Assembly: GCA_964542875.1 (NCBI GenBank)
Contig: CAZIWA010000050.1
Location: forward strand, 1-37,437
From: CAZGOM01 sp964542875
Lineage (GTDB): Bacteria; Planctomycetota; Phycisphaerae; Phycisphaerales; Phycisphaeraceae
DNA: 37,437 nucleotides
Direction of reading: 5' to 3'
Under the pieces are notes generated by a model. It saw only the letters and a list, made by a program, of their open reading frames with translations, was not told the DNA's origin and did not search any database. The first letter of the stretch is position 1. Each line of letters starts with the position of its first letter. This document shows positions 30,467 to 37,437 of the stretch, piece by piece. Made by a program: the position numbers and the translations under genes.

Positions 30467-32248
30467 ATGGCCACCATCTACAAACGCACCAAAACCCAGC
30501 CACTCCCCCAGGGCGCGACGATCAAGGGCAAGGCTGCCACCTGGTCCGACGCCGACGGCAACCACAGCGGGCGGGTGATTGCGGGCAAGTCTGGCCCCCG
30601 GGTGGTGACATGGGAGAGCCCGGTTTACTCAATCAAGATGAGGGACCACACCGGGAAGCGGGTGGAGGTGCCAACCGAAACGAGCGACAAAAAGACCGCC
30701 GCCGCCTTTGCCGCCAAGTTGGAGCATGATGCGATGTTGCGCCGGCGGGGGTTGATTGACCCGGTCATGGAACAGATGGCCGATGAGGGTAAACGTCCCG
30801 TGCCCTCCCATATTGAGGAATTTATTCGGACGTTGGAGGCTGAGAATAGAGACGCCTTGCATGTCCAAAGCACCCGCAATTACATCACCGCCATGCTTGA
30901 GGGGGTGCAGAGCATCAACCGCATCGAGCCCGCCCGGATCCTGGATGGCTTGAAGAAATTGACCGACGCCGGCCGTTCAGCCCGCACCCGCAATGCGTAC
31001 CTGGTGGCGGTGAAGTCCTTCACCCGTTGGCTTGCCGGCCCCGGTAAGCGCCTCGCCTCTGACCCGCTGGCGGGGATGAAGAGGATGAATGAAGCGTCCG
31101 ACCGCCGACGCCGGCGTCGGGACTTATCCACAGAGGAACAGGGCTGGCTACTTCGTGGGGCAGAGGCGGGCCCGTCATACCGCGGCATATCGGGCCTCGA
31201 CCGTGCCATGCTCTACCGTCTGGACCTAGGGTCAGGTTTGCGCCTTTCTGAGTTGGGGAGCCTGAAACCCGAATCCTTTGCCTTGGGGGGAGATGCCCCA
31301 ACGGTGACGGTTATGGCGGGGTTCAGTAAGCGCCGGCGGGAAGACGTACAACCGATCCACCCAGACCTTGCCGCCCTCCTGGTTCCTTGGTTGAGGTTTA
31401 AGCCCGCTGGGGTGAAAGTCTTTAAGCTGGGGGATCGGGGCGGGGAGATGCTGGCGGCGGATATGGCCCGGGGCCGGGCGATGTGGTTGGCAGCTGAACA
31501 TGATCCCGTCAAGCGAGAGGAAAAAGCCAAATCAGATTTCCTCCTCCCCGTCAATCATGCCGGGCGTGTCGCTGACTTCCACTCTTTGCGTCACACCTAC
31601 ATCTCTGGTCTTGTGAACAGCGGGGTATCGGTCAAGGTGGCCCAAGAACTCGCCCGCCACTCCACATCCACCCTCACCATCGACCGTTACACCCACGCCC
31701 GCCTTGTTGACTTACGGTCGGCATTGCCCGGCGTAACCCCCAAGCCGGTCGACGCTCCCCAGGGGGCGGCGATGGCCGCTACTGGCACGTACGGGGGTGA
31801 GTGTGACGCCAGTGTGGACACCACACACGCCGTCAGGGGGGTATCAGGTGCCGTCAAGGGTCCAGACGGTCAAGCCGTCATGCAGTCGGGAGAGGGAGGG
31901 GAGCCAATAAAAAACCCCCATGTTTCAGGGGGTTTAGAGACGGTTGGCGGTTCCGTCGAGCGGTGGGTGGGGGAGTCGAACCCACAAGTCCCCTTGCGGA
32001 GACGACTGATTTCAAGTCAGTGCGAAGATATAGGAAACGCGGGGAATAACGGGGATTTGCTTAAAAAGTGTGTCGCCAGTGTGGACGCCACAGGCACCGC
32101 CACAGGGGTATTAAGCGCCGTTGAAGCCCTCCTCAACACCCTCCCCGACACTGAGCGGGCGGAAGTCGTCGCACACCTCACTCGCCTCATCACCCTCCCC
32201 CCGGACATGCGCCGGGCCCTCTTCACCCTCACTGGAGCAAAGCTATGA
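30467..32248 (+). CDS. int: Tyrosine recombinase (phage integrase) with attP inside the gene
   Basis: A 593-residue integrase. The catalytic residues are visible: Arg259 in GLRLSEL, His372-Arg375 in HSLRH, His398 in ARHST and Tyr408 in DRYTH. This box style (ARHSTSTLTIDRYTH) is common in planctomycete integrases. After residue 420 comes an unusual 170-residue tail. Residues about 498-520 are encoded by the antisense of a tRNA-Ser 3' half, the likely attP core. The sequence beyond it (AVEALLNTLPDTERAEVVAH, then LTRLI) looks like real protein and the stop overlaps the next start (ATGA). Integration at a host tRNA would replace this C-terminus. Confidence 0.9.
   Translation: MATIYKRTKTQPLPQGATIKGKAATWSDADGNHSGRVIAGKSGPRVVTWESPVYSIKMRDHTGKRVEVPTETSDKKTAAAFAAKLEHDAMLRRRGLIDPVMEQMADEGKRPVPSHIEEFIRTLEAENRDALHVQSTRNYITAMLEGVQSINRIEPARILDGLKKLTDAGRSARTRNAYLVAVKSFTRWLAGPGKRLASDPLAGMKRMNEASDRRRRRRDLSTEEQGWLLRGAEAGPSYRGISGLDRAMLYRLDLGSGLRLSELGSLKPESFALGGDAPTVTVMAGFSKRRREDVQPIHPDLAALLVPWLRFKPAGVKVFKLGDRGGEMLAADMARGRAMWLAAEHDPVKREEKAKSDFLLPVNHAGRVADFHSLRHTYISGLVNSGVSVKVAQELARHSTSTLTIDRYTHARLVDLRSALPGVTPKPVDAPQGAAMAATGTYGGECDASVDTTHAVRGVSGAVKGPDGQAVMQSGEGGEPIKNPHVSGGLETVGGSVERWVGESNPQVPLRRRLISSQCEDIGNAGNNGDLLKKCVASVDATGTATGVLSAVEALLNTLPDTERAEVVAHLTRLITLPPDMRRALFTLTGAKL
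31801..31825. repeat. attP flank repeat, left copy
   Basis: A 25-bp element (GTGTGACGCCAGTGTGGAC and six more bases). It matches 23 of 25 bases with the copy at 32068-32092. The two flank the tRNA-derived core and could be integrase arm-type sites. Confidence 0.6.
31905..31936 (-). terminator. Rho-independent terminator following the tRNA 3' half
   Basis: On the minus strand AAACCCCC (31928-31935), loop, GGGGGTTT (31912-31919) form an 8-bp stem followed by TTTTTTATT. It lies just after the tRNA-Ser 3' end. It would terminate the host tRNA transcript in the prophage, and it also lies inside the integrase frame. Confidence 0.75.
31962..32021 (-). other. attP: attP core: 3' part of tRNA-Ser(UGA)
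   Basis: On the minus strand the bases read as a tRNA-Ser from the anticodon stem to the discriminator: stem ACTGA (32017-32021), loop CTTGAAA with anticodon TGA (32010-32016), TCAGT, a long variable arm GTCTCC-GCAA-GGGGAC, and a T arm with TTCGACT. There is one T-stem mismatch. The 3' acceptor half is ACCCACC with G73 at 31962 and no CCA. The 5' half of the tRNA is absent. A phage carrying the 3' half of a tRNA restores the gene on integration. Confidence 0.75.
32068..32092. repeat. attP flank repeat, right copy
   Basis: A 25-bp element (GTGTGTCGCCAGTGTGGAC and six more bases), 23 of 25 identical to 31801-31825. It lies about 47 bp beyond the tRNA-derived core, on the opposite side from the left copy. 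Confidence 0.6.
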
Positions 32249-32547
32249 AGTTCACCATTGGCACAACCGACTACACCCTAAAAGTCACCCGCGTTCCCGA
32301 TCAGCCTTTTACCCGCCTCGTCGGCGTCACCATCTACATCGCCTTTGACTGCCCATCCTCGGAACTGCTGGGGGCAGTGCTGGGGGAACTGGTCAAAGCC
32401 AGGCGCAAGGAATATGGGCACGATGAGAAAGGCAGTAATGCCGACTGGAACGATACCCAGTACGTGGGGTATGTCTTTGCCTACCTCTACCGCCAACTTG
32501 TCGCCCAGGGCGGGGAACCGGCCTTGCTGGCCCTCCTGGGGAAGTAG
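32245..32547 (+). CDS. Unknown protein coupled to integrase
   Basis: A 100-residue protein (MKFTIGTTDYTLKVTRVPDQ start) joined to the integrase by ATGA. N-terminal strands are followed by helices (SELLGAVLGELVKARRKEYG). No family is recognised. Confidence 0.6.
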   Translation: MKFTIGTTDYTLKVTRVPDQPFTRLVGVTIYIAFDCPSSELLGAVLGELVKARRKEYGHDEKGSNADWNDTQYVGYVFAYLYRQLVAQGGEPALLALLGK

Positions 32548-32553
32548 CCCCCG

Positions 32554-32580
32554 CCGGCTTCGGTCGGTTATTCTTTCTCT
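32554..32580 (+). terminator. Intrinsic terminator after the integrase unit
   Basis: CCGGC (32554-32558), loop TTCG, GTCGG (32563-32567) with one G-T pair, followed by a T-rich tract to 32580. It separates the integrase unit from the XRE gene. Confidence 0.45.
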
Positions 32581-32916
32581 ATGCCCAAGAAAGCCCCCCA
32601 GCCCATGAACACCATCGCCATCACCATCGACGGGAAAGACTACGTAGCCATCCCCGCCGCCGAGTTTAAGGCCCTCGCTAAGAAGGGGTTGGTAGCCAAC
32701 CCCAAGGCCGATCAGGTGGCCATGGGCTCACAGCTTGCCCTCTGGCGCACCGCTGCAGGACTCTCCCAGGAGGATCTGGCCCAGGCCGCCAAAGTCACCC
32801 GCAAAACCGTGTACTTCACAGAGACGGGGCAACGCGCCGGCGCTTATCGCAAGCTGGCGGATGCACTGGAGAAGGTGTTGCCCTTTGCCACCTTCAAGGA
32901 AAGGAAGGGTGTTTGA
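32581..32916 (+). CDS. XRE-family transcriptional regulator with antitoxin-like N-terminus
   Basis: A 111-residue protein. Residues about 52-85 (LALWRTAAGLSQEDLAQAAK, VTRKTVYFTETGQ) are a clear HTH_3 domain. The N-terminus (AITIDGKDYVAIPAAEFKAL) resembles the strand-helix start of RelB or Phd-type antitoxins and of XRE antitoxin-like proteins. It could regulate early or lysogeny genes. A later ATG at 32605 is an alternative start. It is not clearly paired with a toxin, and the 32919 gene is unknown. Confidence 0.75.
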   Translation: MPKKAPQPMNTIAITIDGKDYVAIPAAEFKALAKKGLVANPKADQVAMGSQLALWRTAAGLSQEDLAQAAKVTRKTVYFTETGQRAGAYRKLADALEKVLPFATFKERKGV

Positions 32917-32918
32917 CC

Positions 32919-33182
32919 ATGGTTTACGTCGCCTTTTACGAACGCAAGCATGAGGCCCCCGAATACATCGGGGTGGGTGCCTCACTGGATGGCGCCAAAG
33001 AACTTTGCAGGGAATTTGGAGAAAAGCAGATGGGGGATGAGAACATGTGGGAGCCAGGTGAAGAAGAGGCAAAGGCCCGTTTTGTGGCAATTGGCTGGGA
33101 AGAAGTCGGCGCGGGGTGGATAGGAAGGGTGGCGCGGGTGGAATTCAACTATCGAATCAGACAGGAGGAATTGAGGCCATGA
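32919..33182 (+). CDS. Unknown small protein
   Basis: An 87-residue acidic protein starting MVYVAFYERKHEAPEYIGVG at the first ATG after the XRE stop. It has an alpha/beta pattern (GVGASLDGAKELCREFGEK, then WIGRVARVEFNYRI). It is coupled to the next gene by ATGA. Function is unknown. Confidence 0.6.
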   Translation: MVYVAFYERKHEAPEYIGVGASLDGAKELCREFGEKQMGDENMWEPGEEEAKARFVAIGWEEVGAGWIGRVARVEFNYRIRQEELRP

Positions 33183-33853
33183 GAAAATATCTATTCATCG
33201 GAGGCCCACGCAACGGGGAAGCCGTCGCCCTGAAATCACCAGTCATCAGGCTTGAACTCCCTTGGCCGGATGTCCTCGCTCGGTCTTTCCGACGTGGCGA
33301 TCTCCCAGAATGGCGAGGTGCATTCGCCGTTTATCTTCCCCATCTTTGGAGAAGATTGGAGGGTAACAATTTGGATATAGGCATTCGGCCCGGCGAGCCT
33401 GATTACTTTCGCTACACGGATTGGGATTTGTACTTCTGGGATGGCATCCCCCAGGAGAAAATGAAACGCCTTGCTGAGAGATGGACCCAAGGCGAAACCA
33501 CAGCAGAGGGGGCTGCTAAGAAACATTCCGTGGGCCGCCTCATCAAAGAGATGTCAGTTGCCCGGGGATTCTTCTCAATGCCCGAATTGGCGAGGGGCCT
33601 TGATCCCAAGCCCATCGAGATTGATCCACCGCACCCGATCCGCACGGAGGCGGGTTATAACGCATGGCTCGGAAGCCAGTTAAAGGCGTCTGATGACCAC
33701 GATCATGAAACCATTCCGAGCCACATCGCTACACTTTTGCGCATCGACGCCGGCCGTGAAGTGGGAACCCGTCCATTCTTGGCCCTTGTCGCCCGTGCCC
33801 TGCGCGTATCAGCGCGTGAGTTCGAGGCCTGCCCTGACTATCCGGCGGAATGA
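33179..33853 (+). CDS. Unknown protein
   Basis: A 224-residue protein starting MRKYLFIGGPRNGEAVALKS by ATGA overlap. The first 60 residues look like a compact alpha/beta domain (EVALKSPVIRLELPWPDV-like pattern, YRYTDWDLYFWDG). The C-terminal part (TLLRIDAGREVGTRPFLALV, ARALRVSAREFEAC) is helical and somewhat HTH-like. It has no signal or membrane segment. Confidence 0.6.
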   Translation: MRKYLFIGGPRNGEAVALKSPVIRLELPWPDVLARSFRRGDLPEWRGAFAVYLPHLWRRLEGNNLDIGIRPGEPDYFRYTDWDLYFWDGIPQEKMKRLAERWTQGETTAEGAAKKHSVGRLIKEMSVARGFFSMPELARGLDPKPIEIDPPHPIRTEAGYNAWLGSQLKASDDHDHETIPSHIATLLRIDAGREVGTRPFLALVARALRVSAREFEACPDYPAE

Positions 33854-34093
33854 TGGTTATAAATTCAGGTAATAAAAATAGGCCTTTCCCTCATGTATCA
33901 ACATAAATTCCGGTGGATTCAGATACTTATAAGTGCGGTTGTTGAGTGGTGGACCACACCCCCCAGGCCGCGCCGATAAGCCCCGCCCGGCGCATACCTG
34001 CGCACATCTGCGCATTGACGCGCAAAGATTCGCACGAATGCGCTTGCGTGCGCACTCGCCATATCAGACGATGATTCAACCAAAGGAACGGCT
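33854..34093. other. Non-coding regulatory region
   Basis: A 240-bp gap. Its left part is AT-rich. It contains GTGGT-GG-ACCAC and, at 33991-34060, the 10-bp CGCA array. No protein or tRNA is seen. It lies upstream of the plus-strand genes at 34094 and 34418 and probably controls them. Confidence 0.6.
33991..34060. repeat. Seven-unit array of 10-bp CGCA repeats
   Basis: Seven consecutive 10-bp units start CGCA (one is CGCT): CGCATACCTG, CGCACATCTG, CGCATTGACG, CGCAAAGATT, CGCACGAATG, CGCTTGCGTG, CGCACTCGCC. Most are preceded by TG, giving repeated palindromic TGCGCA-like boxes spaced by one helical turn. It lies about 35 bp before the 34094 start. It is likely a multi-site operator. Confidence 0.75.
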
Positions 34094-34396
34094 ATGTCCA
34101 AAACCTTCTCCATCACCAAGCACATACCGGCGAAGATTAACCCTATCTTCGCCTATCAACAGGTTGCATACCCCAACCTGCATCCCGTTCGCCATCATGG
34201 ACGCACGTACGCCCCGGGCGAGGTTGCATGCCGTGATGTGCGAGCCACACGTTCCAAAGACGGAAAGCGCTTCAAGCTGGTGATGACTTGGGTGGAGATT
34301 CCCCATCAACGTCCGATGCCCATAACCGGCTACGTCATCACGTCCCCCGCCACCCCTACACGCCCCTTCAACGTCTACACGCCCATCACCGCCTAA
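34094..34396 (+). CDS. Unknown small protein
   Basis: A 100-residue protein (MSKTFSITKHIPAKINPIFA start) with AAAGGAAC upstream of its ATG. It is Pro/Arg/Tyr-rich (GYVITSPATPTRPFNVYTPI). No family is recognised. It follows the 10-bp array. Confidence 0.6.
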   Translation: MSKTFSITKHIPAKINPIFAYQQVAYPNLHPVRHHGRTYAPGEVACRDVRATRSKDGKRFKLVMTWVEIPHQRPMPITGYVITSPATPTRPFNVYTPITA

Positions 34397-34417
34397 ACAT
34401 TTTCCCGGGAACACACC

Positions 34418-35287
34418 ATGCGCCTTACCCTCATCCTTGCCGCCCTTGCCCTCACCCTGCCCGCCTACGCCGACGATTGGGGCAATGCCGCCACCCAACC
34501 CGCCGACGCCGCCACAACCCAGCCAGCGGCAAAGCGGGGGGATACGGTGAAGGAACGCAAGACCGGTGACGGCTTCGACTTGCCCCCGGTCGGGCGGAAG
34601 TGGTTTGGGGACGGGCTCAAGATCGGCTTCGCCAACGATGCCATCGGCAAAACCCCTGAGGAAGCGTTTCAGGGATCCGCCCGCCTGGTGAAGACGTTGG
34701 AGAAGTCGAAGAAGGCTGCGGAGATGGCGTTGGCCAAAGACGACAAACGCCCCCTCACCATGCCCTACTATGTGCTCAACAAGTTCGGGGCGGATTATGT
34801 GGGGTTTGCATTGCTGGATGGGCGGATTGTGGCCTTGGATGTGCGGTGGAAGTGGTTTACACCATCGTTGCAAAATCAAATCAACACCGTCCTGGAAGAA
34901 GCCCATGTAAAAGGAACACGTGGGCCTGATGCCGAGTGGTACGGATTCAGTAGTAACGGATCGCAATTCTTTAAAAATACCACTGGAAACCAACCCGCGC
35001 CCGCTTATCTAGAAATTAAGCCTTCATGGAATGGGCTTTTTTGCCGCATGGGGCCTAAGCCAGATGGGCACAAGGAAAAACAGGTGGCGATTGAAACATT
35101 TATGATTTCAAATCGCTGCAACCACTCCACCGCCGGCACCGACGACAAAGGCGAGTTCGTGATCCTCTCCGCCCCGGACATGGAATCACTCTTGGAAGAT
35201 CGAACCCCCAAGTACGTCGACAAGTTCAAGGTGTATGTGAAGGACGGGAAAGCCGTCACCTGGTCCGAGATCAAGTCGGAGAGGTAG
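34418..35287 (+). CDS. Secreted protein of unknown function
   Basis: A 289-residue protein with a Sec-type signal peptide (MRLTLILAALALTLPAYA, cleavage after about residue 18) and a short TQPA-type linker (ATQPADAATTQPAA). The mature part is alpha/beta with a GFDLPPVGRKWFGDG phrase and several Trp and Phe residues. TQPA linkers in secreted proteins are common in some planctomycetes, which supports that host guess. It may alter the host surface in the lysogen or on infection (a moron). It converges with the last late gene and overlaps it by 17 bases. Confidence 0.65.
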   Translation: MRLTLILAALALTLPAYADDWGNAATQPADAATTQPAAKRGDTVKERKTGDGFDLPPVGRKWFGDGLKIGFANDAIGKTPEEAFQGSARLVKTLEKSKKAAEMALAKDDKRPLTMPYYVLNKFGADYVGFALLDGRIVALDVRWKWFTPSLQNQINTVLEEAHVKGTRGPDAEWYGFSSNGSQFFKNTTGNQPAPAYLEIKPSWNGLFCRMGPKPDGHKEKQVAIETFMISNRCNHSTAGTDDKGEFVILSAPDMESLLEDRTPKYVDKFKVYVKDGKAVTWSEIKSER

Positions 35288-36062
35288 TGTTTCGGATTTC
35301 CAGGGGGCCAGTCAGCAGCATCACCCATTTCGCCGGGTCCTCATCCGTCACGTCCCACAGATTCCAAACCAGCTCACCGGCCTCTTCCACGTCGGCGGGG
35401 TCGGATGTGATTTTCACCTGGTTATCGTCGTCGCCAGTGATGACGATTGAGCCACCCTCCAGCCGGAAAACCTCGCTCAGGGTGCAATCACAGGCCTTCA
35501 CCTTTGAGGCGATGAATCGAAGTGTCTTCCCGGTCAGGTCCACGGGCTCCCCGTCTTCGCCGAAAACATAGATGTCCCAAGTGTCGGAGCTGTGGAGGTA
35601 GCCCACCAGAGCGGGGCCGGGATCGGCTTGGCCAACCTGCCCCACCAACGGGGTTACGTTCACGGAGAGCTGCACGTCGGAGACGGCCGCCGGGTTATCG
35701 GGAAGATTCTGGGTTCGCTCCTCCACATCTTCCAGCGTCGATTGCCGGGCAGATTCCTCCCATTCCTCCCCGTCCCACCGCAACCGGCCCCGCCCGACTT
35801 CCACGTCATCCGCCGCCGGCGTCGCCCCTGAGCGAATGTAGGCGGTCTGTGTGTAGTAGCCTGCGGGGATGGCGGGGGTGGCCGCGGTGAAGTTGCCGGG
35901 CTTGGCCTGCTCCGTCATGGGGATGGCGTACGCGGCGATATTGGCCGGGTTGTACGCCTCCAAAGCCGTGCCGTTGACGATGAGGCCCGCGTCGTTTTCG
36001 AGGTTGGCGTAAAGGGTTTCGCCAGCGAGGGCATTGCTTGAGACTTTGATAAGACTGGTCAT
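35271..36062 (-). CDS. Tail fibre / upper baseplate-like protein
   Basis: A 263-residue protein and the last gene of the late operon, joined to the fibre gene by ATGA. The C-terminal half follows the pattern GEPVDLTGKTLRFIASK with a later LLTGPLEIRNTT, as in BppU (upper baseplate) N-terminal domains. The N-terminal half is beta-rich. It may link or trim the fibres. The family call is by pattern. Confidence 0.65.
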   Translation of the reverse strand: MTSLIKVSSNALAGETLYANLENDAGLIVNGTALEAYNPANIAAYAIPMTEQAKPGNFTAATPAIPAGYYTQTAYIRSGATPAADDVEVGRGRLRWDGEEWEESARQSTLEDVEERTQNLPDNPAAVSDVQLSVNVTPLVGQVGQADPGPALVGYLHSSDTWDIYVFGEDGEPVDLTGKTLRFIASKVKACDCTLSEVFRLEGGSIVITGDDDNQVKITSDPADVEEAGELVWNLWDVTDEDPAKWVMLLTGPLEIRNTTSPT

Positions 36063-37437
36063 ATCTGCACCCTCTCAATTACTCGCACACCCGCACTGCC
36101 CGCCACACCATCGCCGCCGCTAAAGGCTGGGTTGCTCGCGTTGCTCCCCACAGCCGCGGCCACCCACGTCACTGTCCCATCAACCACGGATTGCCCCGCC
36201 CCTGTCGGCCAAGTGGGTTGACCGATCCCCGTGGTTCCACCGGGGGCCAGCGCAACAAAACCCATCGCCCCCACGTCCACCGTCTCATTCTGTGGGGTGC
36301 CTGTTGTTGAGCCCGTGGTGGGATCATGGAGCATTGCAGACCATGCCGTCATTGCCATTTGGTCAAATCCGCTGTTAGCTACCGCCAACAATGAAAACAG
36401 CGTGGGCGCTCGGAATCGCTCTCCCATGTAGGCATTGGTAGTTGCGGAAGATGTGGTATTAGTCGCCGTGCCACTTGCCGCGCCGACGTCGTTTATCCAC
36501 AGATTCGCCGTTAAACTGTTTAAGGTCAATGCAAAAAGGCTCGCTACGCCAGTGAAAGAGTAGGCGTAAGTTTGTAAGTAAACACCCGCGAATGAGCCAG
36601 TAAGAGTGTTCTGATAATCCGCTGGACCTCTTTGAACCTGAAGAAGAGTGCCGTTGGTGCCCTCTTCAAGGAACATTCTTGCTTCTGACCCCGTGCTGGA
36701 AATTGCGGCCGTCATAAAAACTAAAATAGTTCGATCGCCAGTCATTCCATCTGTAATCGGCGTCGAGGTTGTAATTGGCGGGAACGTATCGCCGAAAGGC
36801 GAAGTCTGGTACCAGCATCTACCAATTTGTCCCGTCGACAGCACCCAGGCATTGCTTCCTGAGATAGACCCGTCATAACCATTGCCCGTCCAGTCAATCA
36901 TTTTGACCCCGCCGCCCACCGGGTCCAAACAAGCACGCCAAAACGCCCTAAATTCAGAAAACACAGCATTACGGCCATAGGTCGAGTTCACGACAGGTTG
37001 AGAGACCTGGGAGCCGTGCCAATGAATGCGCACAGTCGCCGCGCTGGTGTTTGGCATTTTCACCCACAACTCACCTTCAGCAGATGCCGGGTTGTTGTTG
37101 GTCGCAAAATAAGCGACATGCAAAGGAATTTGCTCACCGCCAACCGAAGCCCACACATCACCCCCAGCGGAAAGCGCGGGCGGGACACCACCAGATGAGG
37201 CGGGGCCGTCTGCGTCAAGCATCGCGTCGGGTAGCATCGCCCGTGAAATGACACGGGTTCGGCTGCCGGCGGGGAGGGCAATGTCCACGTACGCAGGCGA
37301 AGGTGCGTAAGGCTTGCGGAACACGCCCGTCGCCACCGTCTCCGACGCACTCCAGGCAGTCAGCGCCGCCAGCGAATCCAACCGCGTCCTCCCCATCCCG
37401 CCCGTTCCAGCCGCACCGCCCGCCACAGTGATGCGGC
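36059..37437 (-). CDS. Tail fibre with DUF2341-like and LamG-like domains, C-terminal portion (continues from 730 via position 1)
   Basis: This is the 3' part of the gene cut by the window boundary; it ends with a stop at 36059. It opens with the Gly-rich RITVAGGAAGTGGMG. Next comes a DUF2341-like domain (about PSPAYVDIALPAGSRTRVIS to AVFSEFRAFWRACLDP). This is followed by a concanavalin/LamG-like jelly roll (DWTGNGYDGSISGSN, DRTILVFMTAA, NLWINDVG). DUF2341-LamG pairs are found in surface adhesins and phage fibres that bind carbohydrate. The internal GTG at 37424-37426 is not the real start, because the frame is open to the window end. Confidence 0.75.
   Translation of the reverse strand, partial: RITVAGGAAGTGGMGRTRLDSLAALTAWSASETVATGVFRKPYAPSPAYVDIALPAGSRTRVISRAMLPDAMLDADGPASSGGVPPALSAGGDVWASVGGEQIPLHVAYFATNNNPASAEGELWVKMPNTSAATVRIHWHGSQVSQPVVNSTYGRNAVFSEFRAFWRACLDPVGGGVKMIDWTGNGYDGSISGSNAWVLSTGQIGRCWYQTSPFGDTFPPITTSTPITDGMTGDRTILVFMTAAISSTGSEARMFLEEGTNGTLLQVQRGPADYQNTLTGSFAGVYLQTYAYSFTGVASLFALTLNSLTANLWINDVGAASGTATNTTSSATTNAYMGERFRAPTLFSLLAVANSGFDQMAMTAWSAMLHDPTTGSTTGTPQNETVDVGAMGFVALAPGGTTGIGQPTWPTGAGQSVVDGTVTWVAAAVGSNASNPAFSGGDGVAGSAGVRVIERVQI

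Noticed and set aside
31962..32021. Calling the tRNA-Ser segment a functional tRNA gene
   Set aside because: Only the part from the anticodon stem to the 3' end is present. No D arm or 5' acceptor strand lies next to it.
33991..34060. TTGACG within the CGCA array as a -35 box
   Set aside because: No acceptable -10 lies 16-18 bp downstream; the bases belong to the repeat pattern.
1..37437. Reverse transcriptase or diversity-generating retroelement for the fibre
   Set aside because: I looked for reverse transcriptase motifs and template/variable repeat pairs and saw none.
1..37437. Phage-plasmid lifestyle with ParA or plasmid Rep
   Set aside because: The circular join could suggest a plasmid, but no partition or plasmid replication gene was recognised, and an integrase with attP is present.

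Overview
The window looks like the complete genome of a temperate tailed phage with siphovirus-type (lambda/HK97-like) architecture. It is GC-rich and tightly packed. The two window ends join in frame: a minus-strand tail-fibre gene runs off position 1 and resumes at position 37437 without a frame break. The molecule is therefore circular or circularly permuted, and the cut is an assembly artefact. The host cannot be read directly. The integrase core (HSLRH box, ARHST box, DRYTH nucleophile) and the TQPA-rich secreted proteins resemble what I know from Planctomycetota, so a planctomycete host is a reasonable but unproven inference.

Late region (minus strand, about 20.15 kb down to 1, then wrapping to 37437 and ending at 35271). 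From upstream to downstream it holds: a small lipoprotein, a small two-helix membrane protein (holin candidate), an RNA ligase, a run of small membrane proteins and two unknown proteins separated by a 125-nt cloverleaf-like RNA candidate, the large terminase, a zinc-ribbon protein, a gpW-like connector, portal, S78-type prohead protease with scaffold tail, major capsid protein, capsid cement, head-tail adaptors, tail terminator, tail tube, tail assembly chaperones with a probable -1 frameshift, tape measure, and a set of tail-tip and fibre proteins. Many adjacent genes overlap by ATGA, as in one long operon. A leftward sigma70-like promoter lies at 20194-20222.

Control region (20.08-21.53 kb). 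It contains a structured leader, a six-unit array of 10-bp repeats, a plus-strand HExxH protein, a convergent minus-strand HTH protein (repressor candidate), and an AT-rich divergent promoter region with an 11-bp inverted repeat. The arrangement resembles an ImmR/ImmA-type immunity switch.

Early and replication region (plus strand, 21.5-30.4 kb). It holds a small unknown gene, two replication-associated proteins, a DnaB-type helicase, an AT-rich duplicated HExxH protein that looks acquired, several unknown genes (one with an RMF/CrpP-like motif), a winged-helix protein, an excisionase, and a strong promoter overlapped by two 11-bp tandem repeats.

Integration module (30.4-32.3 kb). A tyrosine integrase has the phage attachment site inside its own reading frame: the 3' part of a tRNA-Ser(UGA) followed by a terminator, flanked by two 25-bp repeats. 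Integration would replace the integrase C-terminus.

Right plus-strand region (32.2-35.3 kb). It holds an XRE regulator, unknown genes, a seven-unit 10-bp CGCA array, and a secreted protein that converges on the end of the late operon. I could not recognise an endolysin.
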